A stretch of 64,000 nucleotides of DNA from Opitutaceae bacterium (GTDB taxonomy: Bacteria > Verrucomicrobiota > Verrucomicrobiia > Opitutales > Opitutaceae). A model generated the notes under the pieces. The model ran no database searches. It had not been told where the DNA came from and saw nothing but the letters and a program-made list of their open reading frames with translations. Below, in pieces: positions 8,489 through 29,140 of this stretch. Each line of letters opens with the position of its first letter. Position 1 is the stretch's first letter. The DNA is taken from contig JAIXWF010000019.1 of the NCBI GenBank assembly GCA_027482185.1, forward strand, positions 62,001 to 126,000, read 5' to 3'. A program made the translations under genes and the position numbers.

Positions 8489-9913
8489 GTGTCCACCGAC
8501 CTCCTCTCCTCCCTGCTCTCCAATATCTGGGTGGTCTTCCTCGTCGTCCTGCTCTTCGGCGGCTCGATCTTTGTCCACGAGCTCGGCCACTTCCTCGCCG
8601 CTCGCCGCCGCGGCGCCCACGTGGAGCGGTTCTCCATCGGTTTCGGTCCCGCGATCTTCAGCTGGCGGGGCAAGGACGGCGTCGAATACCGCATCTCTTG
8701 GTTCCCGCTCGGCGGCTACGTGCTCCTGCCGCAACTCGCCGACCTCGGCGCCGTGGAAGGCGAAAGCCAGACCGACGTCACCCGCCTGCCTCCCGTCAGC
8801 TACGCGACCAAGATGATCGTCTTCGTCGCCGGCGCCACCTTCAACGTCCTCTTCGCCTTTGTCCTCGCCTGCATCGTCTGGATCATCGGCCAGCCCGCCC
8901 CGACCGGCTTCTCCTCCACCACCATCGCCGAGATCGCCCCGACGCTGAAGATCGCCGACGGTCGCGAGGTCGTCAGCCCCGCCGCCAAGTCCGGCCTCAA
9001 GTCCGGCGATGTCATCCTCGCGATCGACCGCCAACCCGTCGCCACCTTCGCCGACATCGTCGAACAGCTCGCGTTGAGCAGCGGCTGGGGCCGGGACGGC
9101 GAACGCCGCACGGTCCTCACCGTCCGCCGCGGCGCCGAAACGCTCGAAATCCCGATCGAGCCCGTCCTCGCGGGCGACGAAAAGATCCGCAAGATCGGCA
9201 TCACTACCGTCGCGAAAATGCTCGTCGGCCAGGTCGCGCCCGGTTCGCCCGGCGCCAAGGCAGGCCTCGAGCCCGAGGACCAACTCGTCGCCGTGAACGG
9301 CAAACCCGTCCTCACCTACCCGCAATTGGCGGAGGCGCTGCGCTTGGGTCTCGAGAAACCCATCCAGCTCACCGTCCTGCGCGCCGGCACGGAAAAGGTC
9401 CTGACGCTCACGCCCGTCAAGGGCGTCGACCTCGGCATCGCGATCAAGTCCGACGTCGTCATCCTCCACCCGGATCCGTTCTCCCAGATCGCCGAGAGCA
9501 TCACCAAGACTTTCCGGACCCTCGGCGCCCTGGTCAATCCGCGCTCCGACATCGGGCTCTCCCATCTCAGCGGCCCCATCGGCATCATCGACAACTTCGT
9601 CGCCGTCTCCCGCGCCGGCCTGCCGCTCGCCCTGTGGTTCACGATCCTGGTCAACGTAAACCTCGCCGTCTTCAATCTGCTCCCGATTCCGGTGCTCGAC
9701 GGCGGCCAGATGCTCTTCGCCACCATCGGCCGCCTCCGCGGCCGCCCGCTGCCCGTCAACTTCATCGCCACCGCGCAAAGCGTCTTCCTCGTCCTGCTTT
9801 TCTCGATGGTGCTTTACGTGAGCGTCTTCGACGTCCGCCGCATCGTGCGCGATGTGAAAGCCGAGCGCGCCGCCGAGGCCGCCGCCCCGGCCAAGGCCGA
9901 ACCGAAGAAGTAA
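8489..9913 (+). CDS. rseP: RseP-type intramembrane site-2 metalloprotease
   Basis: A 474-residue M50 protease. The zinc motif HELGH is at residues 30-34 in the first membrane segment, two PDZ domains fall at about 135-215 and 235-300 (core SGLKSGD and GAKAGLEPED), and the second active-site motif NLLPIPVLDGGQ begins at residue 396 with Asp404. The enzyme cleaves membrane anchors of regulatory proteins such as anti-sigma factors. The frame stays open upstream through dxr; GTG at 8489 gives the usual N-terminus. The dxr-rseP neighbourhood is common in bacteria. Confidence 0.95.
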   Translation: MSTDLLSSLLSNIWVVFLVVLLFGGSIFVHELGHFLAARRRGAHVERFSIGFGPAIFSWRGKDGVEYRISWFPLGGYVLLPQLADLGAVEGESQTDVTRLPPVSYATKMIVFVAGATFNVLFAFVLACIVWIIGQPAPTGFSSTTIAEIAPTLKIADGREVVSPAAKSGLKSGDVILAIDRQPVATFADIVEQLALSSGWGRDGERRTVLTVRRGAETLEIPIEPVLAGDEKIRKIGITTVAKMLVGQVAPGSPGAKAGLEPEDQLVAVNGKPVLTYPQLAEALRLGLEKPIQLTVLRAGTEKVLTLTPVKGVDLGIAIKSDVVILHPDPFSQIAESITKTFRTLGALVNPRSDIGLSHLSGPIGIIDNFVAVSRAGLPLALWFTILVNVNLAVFNLLPIPVLDGGQMLFATIGRLRGRPLPVNFIATAQSVFLVLLFSMVLYVSVFDVRRIVRDVKAERAAEAAAPAKAEPKK

Positions 9914-9965
9914 ACGCCGCCGCCGGCCCCGCCCGTCCGGCGCGCGCGCCCGTCTCCCTTTCCGC

Positions 9966-12041
<2,076 letters not shown>

Positions 12042-12175
12042 CGGAAGCGGCCGCCCGCCGGCCGGCTTCCCGAGCCGTCCCGGCGGCCGTGTAGCAGCGT
12101 TGGAAATACGCCCGGGCGGTCCGGTTTTCCGTCGCCTGAATCCGCCCGGCGGGGGCAACGCAAAAAGCGAAAAAC

Positions 12176-12184
12176 TTATGCCCA
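12176..12184 (+). promoter_or_regulatory. DnaA-box-like site (one mismatch)
   Basis: The nonamer TTATGCCCA differs from TTATNCACA at one position. It lies eight bases from a second such site on the opposite strand, within the candidate origin. Confidence 0.35.
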
Positions 12185-12191
12185 GATCGCA

Positions 12192-12200
12192 TGTGAACAA
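12192..12200 (-). promoter_or_regulatory. DnaA-box-like site (one mismatch)
   Basis: The plus strand reads TGTGAACAA, that is TTGTTCACA on the minus strand, one mismatch from TTATNCACA. A weaker TGTGGGAAA follows a few bases downstream. Confidence 0.4.
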
Positions 12201-12476
12201 GTTGTGGGAAAGTTGGCCTTGAAACGGTTTTTGGGTTCACAGTTACTCCGCGCTCGTCCACTTCTCTGTCCCTGTCGGATTGTTCTTTCCCATGTCCCTC
12301 GTGATCGCCTCCGCGACTCACGCTGTAACACCGGCCACAAGCCTCCGATCACCAAGCATTTACAATTTCCGATGCTCACCCCATTCCGGACTTGGTGGCG
12401 GCGCCCAATTTTCGTTACCGCGGGAGCAGGCAGAGCCGACCCGATTGGCATGTTGGAGGACTGTTCGCGGGCGCAG

Positions 12477-12485
12477 TGTGAATAA
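12477..12485 (-). promoter_or_regulatory. Consensus DnaA box upstream of dnaA
   Basis: TGTGAATAA on the plus strand is TTATTCACA on the minus strand, a perfect match to TTATNCACA. It ends 22 bases before the dnaA start, a position suited to DnaA autoregulation as well as origin binding. Confidence 0.55.
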
Positions 12486-12507
12486 ACCTGCCATTCTTCG
12501 TCTCTCC

Positions 12508-13899
12508 ATGTCCGCCTCCACCCTCGCGCCCAGTCTCTGGGAAACCGTGAAATGCGATTTCAAATCGCTCTTCCCGGAAGATGTTTTCCAGATGTGGTTC
12601 GAGCCCGTGGTCTGCGTGGAAACGACGGCCGACACCCTCGTCCTCGGCGTCCCGAACGATTTCGCGGCGATCTGGATCCATGACAACTATCTCGACCTGA
12701 TCACGCAGCGGCTCCGCCTCACGGCCGGCCGCATGGTCAACGTCACCCTTCGCAAGATCGACCAGGGGCGCGGTGCGTCCGTCGCCGCCCCGGCCCCCCG
12801 GACCGAGTCCGGCGCCGCCCGCGCCAAGGCCGCCCCCGCCCGCCGCCAGCTCCGTTACGACGAACGCGGCCCGATCGTCGGCTCGCTCAATCCGCGCAAC
12901 ACCTTCGAGACCTTCGTCGTCGGCTCGAACAACCAGATGGCCCATGCCGCCGCCATGGCCGTCGCCCAGGCCCCCGCGCAGGCCTACAATCCGCTTTTCC
13001 TCTACGGCGACACCGGCCTCGGCAAGACGCACCTCATGCACGCCATCGGCCACGCCATCCTCCGGCGCAACCCCGAGGCCCGCGTCGCCTACCTCTCGAC
13101 CGAGAAGTTCACCAACGAGTTCATCCAGGCCCTGCAGGAAAACAGCCTGACGAAGTTCCGCCAGCGCTACCGGCACGCCGACGTCCTCCTGCTCGACGAC
13201 ATCCAGTTCCTCGCCGGCAAGGAGCGCATCCAGGAAGAATTCTTCCACACGTTCAACGACCTCTTCGAAGCCGGCAAACAGATCGTCCTCACCAGCGACC
13301 GCCGCGCCAGCGAGATCCAGAAACTCGAGTCCCGCCTCGTCTCCCGCTTCGAATGGGGCCTGCCCGCCGACATCCAGGCGCCCGATCTCGAGACCCGCCT
13401 CGCCATCATCCGCACCAAGGCGCAGTCCCTGAACTGCAACCTGCCGGACCCGATCCTCACCTTCATCGCGCAGAACATCACCAAGAACATCCGCCGCCTC
13501 GAGGGCGCGCTGCTCAAGGTCTCCAGCTACTCCGCGCTCACCAGCAAGCCCCTCGACCTCGAGACCGCCGAGCGCCTCCTCCACGACGTGCTGATGGAGC
13601 AGGCCCAGAATGTTCTCACGATCGAGACGATCCAGAAGCGCGTGGCCGACCACTTCCAGATCCGCCACAGCGACATGACGAGCAAGCGGCGGCCCAACAA
13701 CATCGCCATCCCCCGCCAGATCGCGATGTTCCTCGCCCGCACGCTCACGAAGCATTCCCTCCAGGAAATCGGCGACGCCTTCGGCGGCCGCGACCACGGG
13801 ACCGTCATCCACGCCTGCAAGGCCGTGGACAACATGATGGACCAGGACGCCACCACGCGCAGCAGCGTGGAGTTCCTCAAGTCCCAGCTTTCGAAGTGA
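12508..13899 (+). CDS. dnaA: Chromosomal replication initiator protein DnaA
   Basis: A 463-residue DnaA. Domain I begins with LWETVKCDFKSLFPEDVFQMWF. After a variable alanine-rich linker (about residues 86-112) comes the AAA+ domain with NTFETFVVGSNNQMAHAAA, Walker A GDTGLGKT (167-174) and Walker B LLLDD (227-231). The C-terminal DNA-binding signature GGRDHGTVIHACKAV recognises DnaA boxes. It opens the duplex at the origin to start replication. The ATG at 12508 was chosen because sequence upstream of it has no DnaA similarity. A consensus DnaA box just upstream suggests autoregulation. Confidence 0.98.
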   Translation: MSASTLAPSLWETVKCDFKSLFPEDVFQMWFEPVVCVETTADTLVLGVPNDFAAIWIHDNYLDLITQRLRLTAGRMVNVTLRKIDQGRGASVAAPAPRTESGAARAKAAPARRQLRYDERGPIVGSLNPRNTFETFVVGSNNQMAHAAAMAVAQAPAQAYNPLFLYGDTGLGKTHLMHAIGHAILRRNPEARVAYLSTEKFTNEFIQALQENSLTKFRQRYRHADVLLLDDIQFLAGKERIQEEFFHTFNDLFEAGKQIVLTSDRRASEIQKLESRLVSRFEWGLPADIQAPDLETRLAIIRTKAQSLNCNLPDPILTFIAQNITKNIRRLEGALLKVSSYSALTSKPLDLETAERLLHDVLMEQAQNVLTIETIQKRVADHFQIRHSDMTSKRRPNNIAIPRQIAMFLARTLTKHSLQEIGDAFGGRDHGTVIHACKAVDNMMDQDATTRSSVEFLKSQLSK

Positions 13900-13994
13900 G
13901 CGGAGCCCGCGGCGCCCGCCGCGCCGCGACCGATGCCGGGACCGCGCCTTGATTTGCGGTCGCGCCCGGCTCCACTATCGCGTTTCCTTCCCGT

Positions 13995-14570
13995 ATGAAA
14001 CTTACGCCTGAACAAACCGCGGCCGTCGCCGGTTGGGTCGCCGCCGGCGACAACCTCTCCGCCGTTCAGAAAAAACTGCTCGAGCAATTCAAGATCACGC
14101 TCACCTACCGCGATGTCCGGTTCCTCGTCGACGACCTCGACCTCAGCCTGAAGGACCAGGCCCCGAAGGTGAACGCCAACGACGTCACCAAGGCCCAGCC
14201 GACCAAGGCTCCCGCCGCCGACGCGCCCGCGGCCCGCCCATCCGCCCCGGCCCCCGCCGACGATCTGCCCGCCGACGGTGCGGATGAACTCCCGGCCGAC
14301 GAGGGTGACCTGCCGCCGGAGGAATTGTCCGACCTGCCGCCCGCCGGCACCTCCGTTTCCGTCGCAGTCGACACGGTCACGCTCATTCCCGGCGCCCTCG
14401 CCAGCGGCACGGTCACGTTCAGCGACGGCGTCACCGGCAAGTGGATCGTCGACCAGTACGGCCGCCCCGGCTTCACCGAGGTCAGCCAGCCCGGCTACCG
14501 CCCGACGCCCGCCGACGGCCAAGCCTTCATGCAGGAGCTCAGCCGCGCCCTGCAGCAACGCGGCTTCTGA
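13995..14570 (+). CDS. Conserved protein of unknown function, helical N-domain and acidic Pro/Ala linker
   Basis: A 191-residue protein not assigned to a family. Residues 1-55 look helical ([25 protein letters not shown]), and a coiled segment [12 protein letters not shown] follows. Residues 65-120 are a low-complexity, Pro/Ala/Asp/Glu-rich linker. Residues 121-191 form a small beta-rich domain ([33 protein letters not shown]). There is no signal peptide. It sits between dnaA and mnmA on the same strand, starting 95 bases after dnaA. I read it as cytosolic, with separate N- and C-terminal modules; no function can be claimed. Confidence 0.8.
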   Translation: MKLTPEQTAAVAGWVAAGDNLSAVQKKLLEQFKITLTYRDVRFLVDDLDLSLKDQAPKVNANDVTKAQPTKAPAADAPAARPSAPAPADDLPADGADELPADEGDLPPEELSDLPPAGTSVSVAVDTVTLIPGALASGTVTFSDGVTGKWIVDQYGRPGFTEVSQPGYRPTPADGQAFMQELSRALQQRGF

Positions 14571-14602
14571 GCCGCGGTCCGCCGCCCGGCGGCGGCCGCC
14601 CC

Positions 14603-15682
14603 ATGTCCGCCCGCGAACGTCTCCTCGTCGCCATGTCCGGCGGCGTCGACAGCTCCGTCGCGGCCCTGCTGCTCAAACAGCAGGGCTACGAGCCCGTCGG
14701 CGCGTACATGAAGAACTGGATCAACGAGGACGAGGTCATCGGCCATTGCCCCTGGCAGCAGGACATCGCCGACGCCCGCGCCGTCGCGGACCACCTCGGG
14801 ATCGAGTTCCGCATCGTCAACCTCATGCAGGAATACCGCGAGCGCGTCGTCGCGTATCTGCTCGACGGTTACGCCCGGGGCCTGACGCCGAACCCGGACA
14901 TCATGTGCAACCGGGAGATCAAGTTCGGCGTGTTCCGCGCCTGGGCAAAAGACCACGGCTTCGACGCCGTCGCCACCGGCCACTATGCGCGCCGGATTGA
15001 AACTCCGGCGGGTTGCGAACTCCGCGAAGGCCTCGATCCCAACAAGGACCAATCCTACTTCCTCGCCCGCCTCGGCCAGGACCAGTTGCGCGATGCCCGT
15101 TTCCCGATCGGCCATCTCCTCAAACCGGAACTGCGCGACCTTGCGCGGGCCGCGCGGTTGCCCACCGCCGACAAGAAGGACAGCCAAGGTATCTGTTTCA
15201 TCGGCGAGGTGAAGATGGCCGACTTCCTCCGCGCCTACGTGCCCGACGCCCCCGGCCCCATTGTGCGCGCGACCGACGGCCGCGTGCTCGGGCAGCACCG
15301 CGGTTTGCACTTCTACACTCTCGGCCAACGCCGCGGCATCGGCGTGCCGTCGAACACCGACCACGCCGCCTATGTCGTCGTCGGCAAACGCGCCGCCGAC
15401 CGCGCCCTGCTCGTCGCCTTCGACGGTCCGGAGGCCCCGGGCCTTTTCCAAACCGAAGTCCGCGTCCATTCGCTCTCCTGGATCGGCCCGGCCGTCACCG
15501 CCGCGGCGCGGCTCGAGGGCCGCGTGCGCTACCGCGATCCCCGCGTGGCGCTCGAGTTTTTTCCGGAAAGCGAAGGCACGGCCCTTGTCCGGTTCGAACA
15601 GCCGCAGCGCGGCCTCGCGAGCGGCCAGGTGATCGCATTCCACGCCGGCACGCAATTGCTCGGCGCCGGCGTCTACGCCTGA
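14603..15682 (+). CDS. mnmA: tRNA-specific 2-thiouridylase MnmA
   Basis: A 359-residue enzyme that thiolates U34 of the tRNAs for Lys, Glu and Gln. The PP-loop SGGVDSS is at residues 12-18. Cys102 in [12 protein letters not shown] and Cys198 in GICFIGE are the catalytic and persulfide cysteines. The [19 protein letters not shown] segment and C-terminal beta-barrel are present. ATG at 14603 fits the family start; the frame stays open upstream into the preceding gene, but that is not similar to MnmA. A sulfur donor protein (SufE family) is encoded elsewhere in this window. Confidence 0.97.
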   Translation: MSARERLLVAMSGGVDSSVAALLLKQQGYEPVGAYMKNWINEDEVIGHCPWQQDIADARAVADHLGIEFRIVNLMQEYRERVVAYLLDGYARGLTPNPDIMCNREIKFGVFRAWAKDHGFDAVATGHYARRIETPAGCELREGLDPNKDQSYFLARLGQDQLRDARFPIGHLLKPELRDLARAARLPTADKKDSQGICFIGEVKMADFLRAYVPDAPGPIVRATDGRVLGQHRGLHFYTLGQRRGIGVPSNTDHAAYVVVGKRAADRALLVAFDGPEAPGLFQTEVRVHSLSWIGPAVTAAARLEGRVRYRDPRVALEFFPESEGTALVRFEQPQRGLASGQVIAFHAGTQLLGAGVYA

Positions 15683-15691
15683 ACCCGCGCG

Positions 15692-16324
15692 CTACGGCAA
15701 CGCCGCCGTCGCGAGGTGCAGGGCAAACGCGAGGAGCACCACCCCCATCGCACGGTCGATCCAATGGCCGAAACGCAGGAAACGGCTCCGCACCGCGGGA
15801 CGCGTGAACAGCACGCTCACCAGCGAAAACCAAAGCCCCGTCGCCACCGCCATCCAAAGCCCGTAACCCGCCTGCACCGCCTTCGGCGTCCGCGGGTCCA
15901 CCAGCAGCGCGTAGAGGGAAACGAAGAACAGGGTCGCCTTGGGATTGAGCGCGTTGGTCAACAATCCGGTGGCAAACGCGCCCCGCACCGAAGCCGCCCG
16001 CACTGTGCCGGTGCCCGCACCGTCGTCCGTCCGCGGCCTGGCCCGCAGCGCCTGCCAACCGATCCATGCCAAGTAACCGGCGCCGGCGATCTTCACGGCG
16101 TTGAAGAGCGCGGGCGAACCGCGCAGCAACAGGCCCAGGCCCAACAGCGAACCGGCCACGTGCAGCAAGATGCCCGCGCCGATGCCCCAACTCGTCCACA
16201 GGGCTTCGCGGCGGCTGCGCCCGAGGCTTTGCCGCAGGACCAACGCGAAATCCGGCCCCGGACTCGCCACCGCGAGCAAATGGGCCACCGCCACCTGCGC
16301 GAATTCGGACCACACGATTGCCAT
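15692..16324 (-). CDS. LysE/RhtB-family amino-acid exporter
   Basis: A 210-residue membrane protein with about six hydrophobic segments. The early motif AVASPGPDFALVLRQSLGRSRREALWTSWGIGAG is family-typical, with G-P-D-F in the first loop and the GAGYLAWIGWQALR segment in the middle. These carriers export amino acids or analogues across the inner membrane; the substrate cannot be told from sequence. It is convergent with mnmA, with a 9-base gap, and 43 bases upstream of the TPR lipoprotein on the same strand. Confidence 0.9.
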   Translation of the reverse strand: MAIVWSEFAQVAVAHLLAVASPGPDFALVLRQSLGRSRREALWTSWGIGAGILLHVAGSLLGLGLLLRGSPALFNAVKIAGAGYLAWIGWQALRARPRTDDGAGTGTVRAASVRGAFATGLLTNALNPKATLFFVSLYALLVDPRTPKAVQAGYGLWMAVATGLWFSLVSVLFTRPAVRSRFLRFGHWIDRAMGVVLLAFALHLATAALP

Positions 16325-16367
16325 GCGGAAATGCCGGCGGCCGGACGCCCCGCGCCCGCCCCGCGGC

Positions 16368-16886
16368 TCAAAGCGCGATGTCCTTGAAGATCGGGTCGGC
16401 GAGCATCCGGTCGAATTGCTTGGCTTCGACGAATTGCTTCACGTTGCGCGTATCGGGGAATTTCTTCGCCGTCTTCTCGAGGAAACTGCGCGCCTCGTCG
16501 GTCCGGCCGAGCAGTGCCAGGACGTAGACCTTCTTCAGCCAGGATTCCGGGTGCTCGGGTTTTTCCGCAATCTCGAGATCGTAGGCCTTCAGCGCCCCGA
16601 GGTACGCGGTCTTGGCCGTGTCTTTCTTGCCTTGGCGCACGCGGGCCGAGCCAAGACTGATCCACAGCGGCGCGGCGTCGGGCGTGAGTTCCACGGCCTT
16701 GGCCAGAAGGGATTCGGTGCGCGCGTAATCTTTCAGCGAGAGGGCGAACTGGGCTTCGCTCGCGAGGTGCGCGGCCTCCTTGCGTTCGCGGTCGGAAACT
16801 TCCTTCCGTTTCGGTCCGCACCCGGCCAGCAATGCGATGGCCGCAAACGACGCCGCCCACCCCATCGGTTTGCGCAGGAACTTCAT
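16368..16886 (-). CDS. TPR-containing lipoprotein
   Basis: A 172-residue protein with a lipoprotein signal peptide ending in the lipobox LLAGC (Cys22), followed by a charged stretch and two to three tetratricopeptide-like helices pairs (YARTESLLAKAVELTPDAAPLWISLGSARVRQG, then KPEHPESWLKKVYVLALLGRTDEA). It is likely anchored at the inner face of the outer membrane and used for protein contacts. It follows the pilB-type gene by 51 bases on the same strand, so a link to type IV pilus or secretion assembly is possible but unproven. Confidence 0.85.
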   Translation of the reverse strand: MKFLRKPMGWAASFAAIALLAGCGPKRKEVSDRERKEAAHLASEAQFALSLKDYARTESLLAKAVELTPDAAPLWISLGSARVRQGKKDTAKTAYLGALKAYDLEIAEKPEHPESWLKKVYVLALLGRTDEARSFLEKTAKKFPDTRNVKQFVEAKQFDRMLADPIFKDIAL

Positions 16887-16937
16887 GGCCGCGACTCAAT
16901 CAACGGCGACGCCAGCGTCAATCTGCCGCCGCCCGGC

Positions 16938-18650
16938 TCACATGTCCGGCGGGACGTTGGCGATCGCTTCCTCGATGCTGGTCAGGCCTTCCTTCACCTT
17001 GAGGAGACTGTCCTGGTGCAAGGTCTTCATGCCGCCGCGCATCGCGATCTTCTTCAATTCCGCGGCCTCCATCTCCTTGTTGATGGCGTCGACCAGTTCC
17101 TCGTTGCTCACCATCAATTCGTGGATGCCGACGCGGCCCTTGTAGCCGCTGCCGCCGCATTTCGGGCAACCCTTGGGGTTGGCCTTGAAGATTTGGCCGT
17201 TCCAGCCGAGCGCTTTCTCCATGATCTCCTTTTCCCGGCCCTCCGGCGTGTAGGGCATGCGGCACTGCTTGCACACGCGGCGCAAGAGGCGCTGGGCGCA
17301 GACGCAGAGCAGCGAGGACGACACCATGAACGGCTCGACGCCCATCTCGGTGAGACGGGAAACCGTCGTCGGCGCGTCGTTGGTGTGGAGTGTGGAAATC
17401 AGCAAGTGACCGGTGAGCGCGGCCTCGATGGCGATACCGGCGGTCTCGCGGTCGCGGATTTCGCCCACGAGAATGATGTCGGGGTCCTGGCGCAGGAAGG
17501 CGCGCAGCGCCGACGCAAATGTCAGGCCGATCTGCCGGTGCATCTGCATCTGGTTCAGACCGGGCAGCGTGTACTCGATCGGATCCTCGGCGGTGCGGAT
17601 GACGATGTCGGGCGTGTTGATCTCGTTGAGCGCCGAGTAGAGCGTCATCGACTTGCCGGAGCCGGTCGGCCCGCAGTGCAAGATCATGCCGTAGGGCTGG
17701 CGGATGCACTCGCGGTATTTGGCGAGATTCTCCTCGGAGAAACCCAGGGCGGGCAACGGCAGTGTCGTCTTCTGCTTGTCGAGAATACGCATCACGACGC
17801 CTTCGCCGTGGTTGAGCGGCGCGGTCGAGACGCGCAAGTCGAGGTCGATGTTCTTCTTCGTGTATTGCTTGAAGACAATGCGTCCGTCCTGCGGCAACCG
17901 GCGCTCCGAGATATCCAGGTTGCACATGATCTTCAGGCGGGCGACGAGCGCGGGGCCGACCTTCTTGGGCAGACGGAGTTTCTCGTGGCACACACCGTCG
18001 ATGCGGTTGCGGACGATCACTTCCTTTTCCTGCGGCTCGACGTGGATATCGCTCGTGCCGGAGAAGTACGCGTCCTCGATGATGCGGTTGGCCAGCTGGA
18101 TGATCGGGCCGGATTCCTCGCTGACGTCCTCGTCGTTGATCTCCGCCTCGGCCGCATGCTCGCCGAATTCGGCGCCGATCTGCATGACGACGTCCTCGAA
18201 GCCGGCGGCGCGGTCCTGGCCCTTGGAGAACTTGTCCTTGATGTCCTTTTCGCGGGCCAGCAGGCGGACGACCTGCTTGCCGGTCATCTCCTGGATCTTG
18301 GTCGGGAGCGTGACCTCGAAGGGATTGGCAAACGCAACCAGCAGCATCTCGCCGACCTGGCCGACGGGCAGCACGAGGTTTTCCTGGCAAAATTCCTGGG
18401 GGATGCGCTCGAAGGTCTGCGGCGTGACCTTGTAGTGGGCGACGTTGTACGGCGACAGGTTCAACGCCCGCGCCTTGGCGACGAGGCACTGGAAGGCGCT
18501 GACCTTGTATTCCTCCTGGAGCAGTTTATCGAGGGCCTCGCCGCTGAGATCGTCCGGGCGCGAGGCCAGCGTCATGCGCTGGTCGTTGTCGAGCCGGCCC
18601 ATCTCGACGAGCTTGGCGACAATCTGCAGCTGAATCTTTCCGAGCGGCAT
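16938..18650 (-). CDS. pilB: PilB/GspE-type assembly ATPase
   Basis: A 570-residue hexameric ATPase that powers type IV pilus extension or type II secretion. It has the N-terminal MshEN/GspE-N domain (about 1-140), the central NTD2 motif ([19 protein letters not shown]), Walker A GPTGSGKS (327-334), Asp box/Walker [15 protein letters not shown] (391-404) and the His box [10 protein letters not shown] zinc-type cysteine set (Cys449, 451, 460, 463 and CPKC at 495-498) ends the protein. Whether it serves a pilus or a secretion system is not decidable because no pilin or secretin genes are in the window. It is 9 bases behind the small partner gene. Confidence 0.92.
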   Translation of the reverse strand: MPLGKIQLQIVAKLVEMGRLDNDQRMTLASRPDDLSGEALDKLLQEEYKVSAFQCLVAKARALNLSPYNVAHYKVTPQTFERIPQEFCQENLVLPVGQVGEMLLVAFANPFEVTLPTKIQEMTGKQVVRLLAREKDIKDKFSKGQDRAAGFEDVVMQIGAEFGEHAAEAEINDEDVSEESGPIIQLANRIIEDAYFSGTSDIHVEPQEKEVIVRNRIDGVCHEKLRLPKKVGPALVARLKIMCNLDISERRLPQDGRIVFKQYTKKNIDLDLRVSTAPLNHGEGVVMRILDKQKTTLPLPALGFSEENLAKYRECIRQPYGMILHCGPTGSGKSMTLYSALNEINTPDIVIRTAEDPIEYTLPGLNQMQMHRQIGLTFASALRAFLRQDPDIILVGEIRDRETAGIAIEAALTGHLLISTLHTNDAPTTVSRLTEMGVEPFMVSSSLLCVCAQRLLRRVCKQCRMPYTPEGREKEIMEKALGWNGQIFKANPKGCPKCGGSGYKGRVGIHELMVSNEELVDAINKEMEAAELKKIAMRGGMKTLHQDSLLKVKEGLTSIEEAIANVPPDM

Positions 18651-18659
18651 GGCGGGAAA

Positions 18660-19178
18660 TTATTTGGCCGGCGCGGCGGGCGCGGAGCCGGGCGTCGGTT
18701 CGGCCGCGAGACGTTCGAGGTAGTCGGCGATGCCTTCGAGCGTGGTGCCGAACCAGAGGATCGGGCCGCCGAGGGTTTTTTCCCAATGCATCCGGACGGC
18801 CGGACTGAGATAGTACGCGGTCGCGACGAAGGAGAACTCCTCTTCCTTGTCGAAGGGCACCGTCCACGTCGCCCAGCAGGCGCCGAAATCGATGTTCTTC
18901 TTCACGTCGTCCGGGACTTCGTAGTCGCGCAGGTCGACGAGGCCGACGCCGTCGGTCTCGACGATGTGGTGCAGGACATCGTCCTCGCGCAGGACCTTCA
19001 TGTCGTAGGCCAGAATGCCGAGGATGGTGCTCTGGCGCGGTTGGTCGCTGGCGACGACCTCGATGAGTTTCTCGTTCGCGTTCTCCAGATCCTCGATCTT
19101 GACGAGGTTGTGCTCCACCAGCTGCGCCCCCAGCAGGCGGTTGGAGCGCATCAGGAGCGGACGATGTTCTTTCGACAT
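18660..19178 (-). CDS. Small protein with GspE-N-like start, partner of the PilB-type ATPase
   Basis: A 172-residue cytosolic protein. Its opening, NRLLGAQLVEHNLVKIEDLENANEKLIEV, resembles the N-terminal helix bundle of GspE/PilB ATPases, where a regulatory or nucleotide-binding MshEN domain begins. The rest (WATWTVPFDKEEEFSFVATAYYLSPAVRMHWEK) is not recognised. A short proline/alanine tail ends it. It is immediately upstream of pilB with a 9-base gap on the same strand, so the two are almost certainly co-expressed. A role as regulator or co-factor of the ATPase is inference. Confidence 0.75.
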   Translation of the reverse strand: MSKEHRPLLMRSNRLLGAQLVEHNLVKIEDLENANEKLIEVVASDQPRQSTILGILAYDMKVLREDDVLHHIVETDGVGLVDLRDYEVPDDVKKNIDFGACWATWTVPFDKEEEFSFVATAYYLSPAVRMHWEKTLGGPILWFGTTLEGIADYLERLAAEPTPGSAPAAPAK

Positions 19179-19275
19179 AACTGAAGAGACGCGGGAGCGG
19201 CGGGATCGGTTCCGGACGGATGACGCACCCGCAGGCGGGGCGGCGCCGGCATCCGGGCCGGAGCGGAATTAGAAG

Positions 19276-20439
<1,164 letters not shown>

Positions 20440-20445
20440 TCAGGC

Positions 20446-24594
<4,149 letters not shown>

Positions 24595-24646
24595 TTTAGT
24601 GTCTCCCTGAATTTTTGTGAAACGGTGAAGGCGAACGGAGCCCGGC

Positions 24647-28426
<3,780 letters not shown>

Positions 28427-28520
28427 GAGATTATCCCGGGAAAGAGGTGGAGACGAAAGGAAACGCGGCAGTGCCCTCAGTGCGCGCGTCGCTGGCTGGA
28501 ACTAGCGAAAGAACGGTGGC

Positions 28521-28567
28521 AAACAGAAAAGGCAAAGGACAGGCCGCGCAGAGGCACGGCCTGTCCC
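28521..28567 (-). terminator. Hairpin attenuator between rplL and rpoB
   Basis: On the minus strand a perfect 10-bp stem, GGACAGGCCG with CGGCCTGTCC and a 10-base loop, sits 47-76 bases after the rplL stop. It is followed by a T-rich tract (TTTGCCTTTTCTGTTTG). E. coli has a partial terminator between rplL and rpoB that lowers polymerase expression relative to ribosomal protein; this is the same place. Read-through efficiency cannot be judged. Confidence 0.7.
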
Positions 28568-28613
28568 GAAAAAATCGGAAGTTGTGCGACGGAAATCGCC
28601 AAGCTTCGACGGA

Positions 28614-29000
<387 letters not shown>

Positions 29001-29140
29001 GATGTCTGCTCCTGGGGCCGGATAGCGGTTTCGGGAATTGAAACGCGTTTAAGGGACGTATCCCCTAGCCGGCCGCTTTGGATTTTTCCCGGCAAAGCCG
29101 GAAATGGGTTCGGTTGAAGGTGATGGACGACGGAGGAGGA

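Larger units (their letters stand above)
12042..12507. other. Long intergenic region before dnaA, candidate replication origin
   Basis: This 466-bp stretch has no convincing gene and is less GC-rich than its surroundings, notably around 12155-12260 and 12290-12410. It contains one perfect match to the consensus DnaA box TTATNCACA and two sites with one mismatch, and it directly precedes dnaA. In many bacteria the origin lies beside dnaA. No GC-skew calculation was possible here, so origin function is inference. The dnaA frame itself runs open back to 12280, but that extension has no DnaA similarity. Confidence 0.45.

Noticed and set aside
12280-12507. Upstream extension of the dnaA frame
   Set aside because: The extra residues have no DnaA similarity and the region contains DnaA-box-like sites; ATG at 12508 gives a normal DnaA.
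16101-19184. Long open frame on the plus strand opposite pilB and neighbours
   Set aside because: Antisense of the PilB/GspE ATPase and adjacent genes; no recognisable domain.
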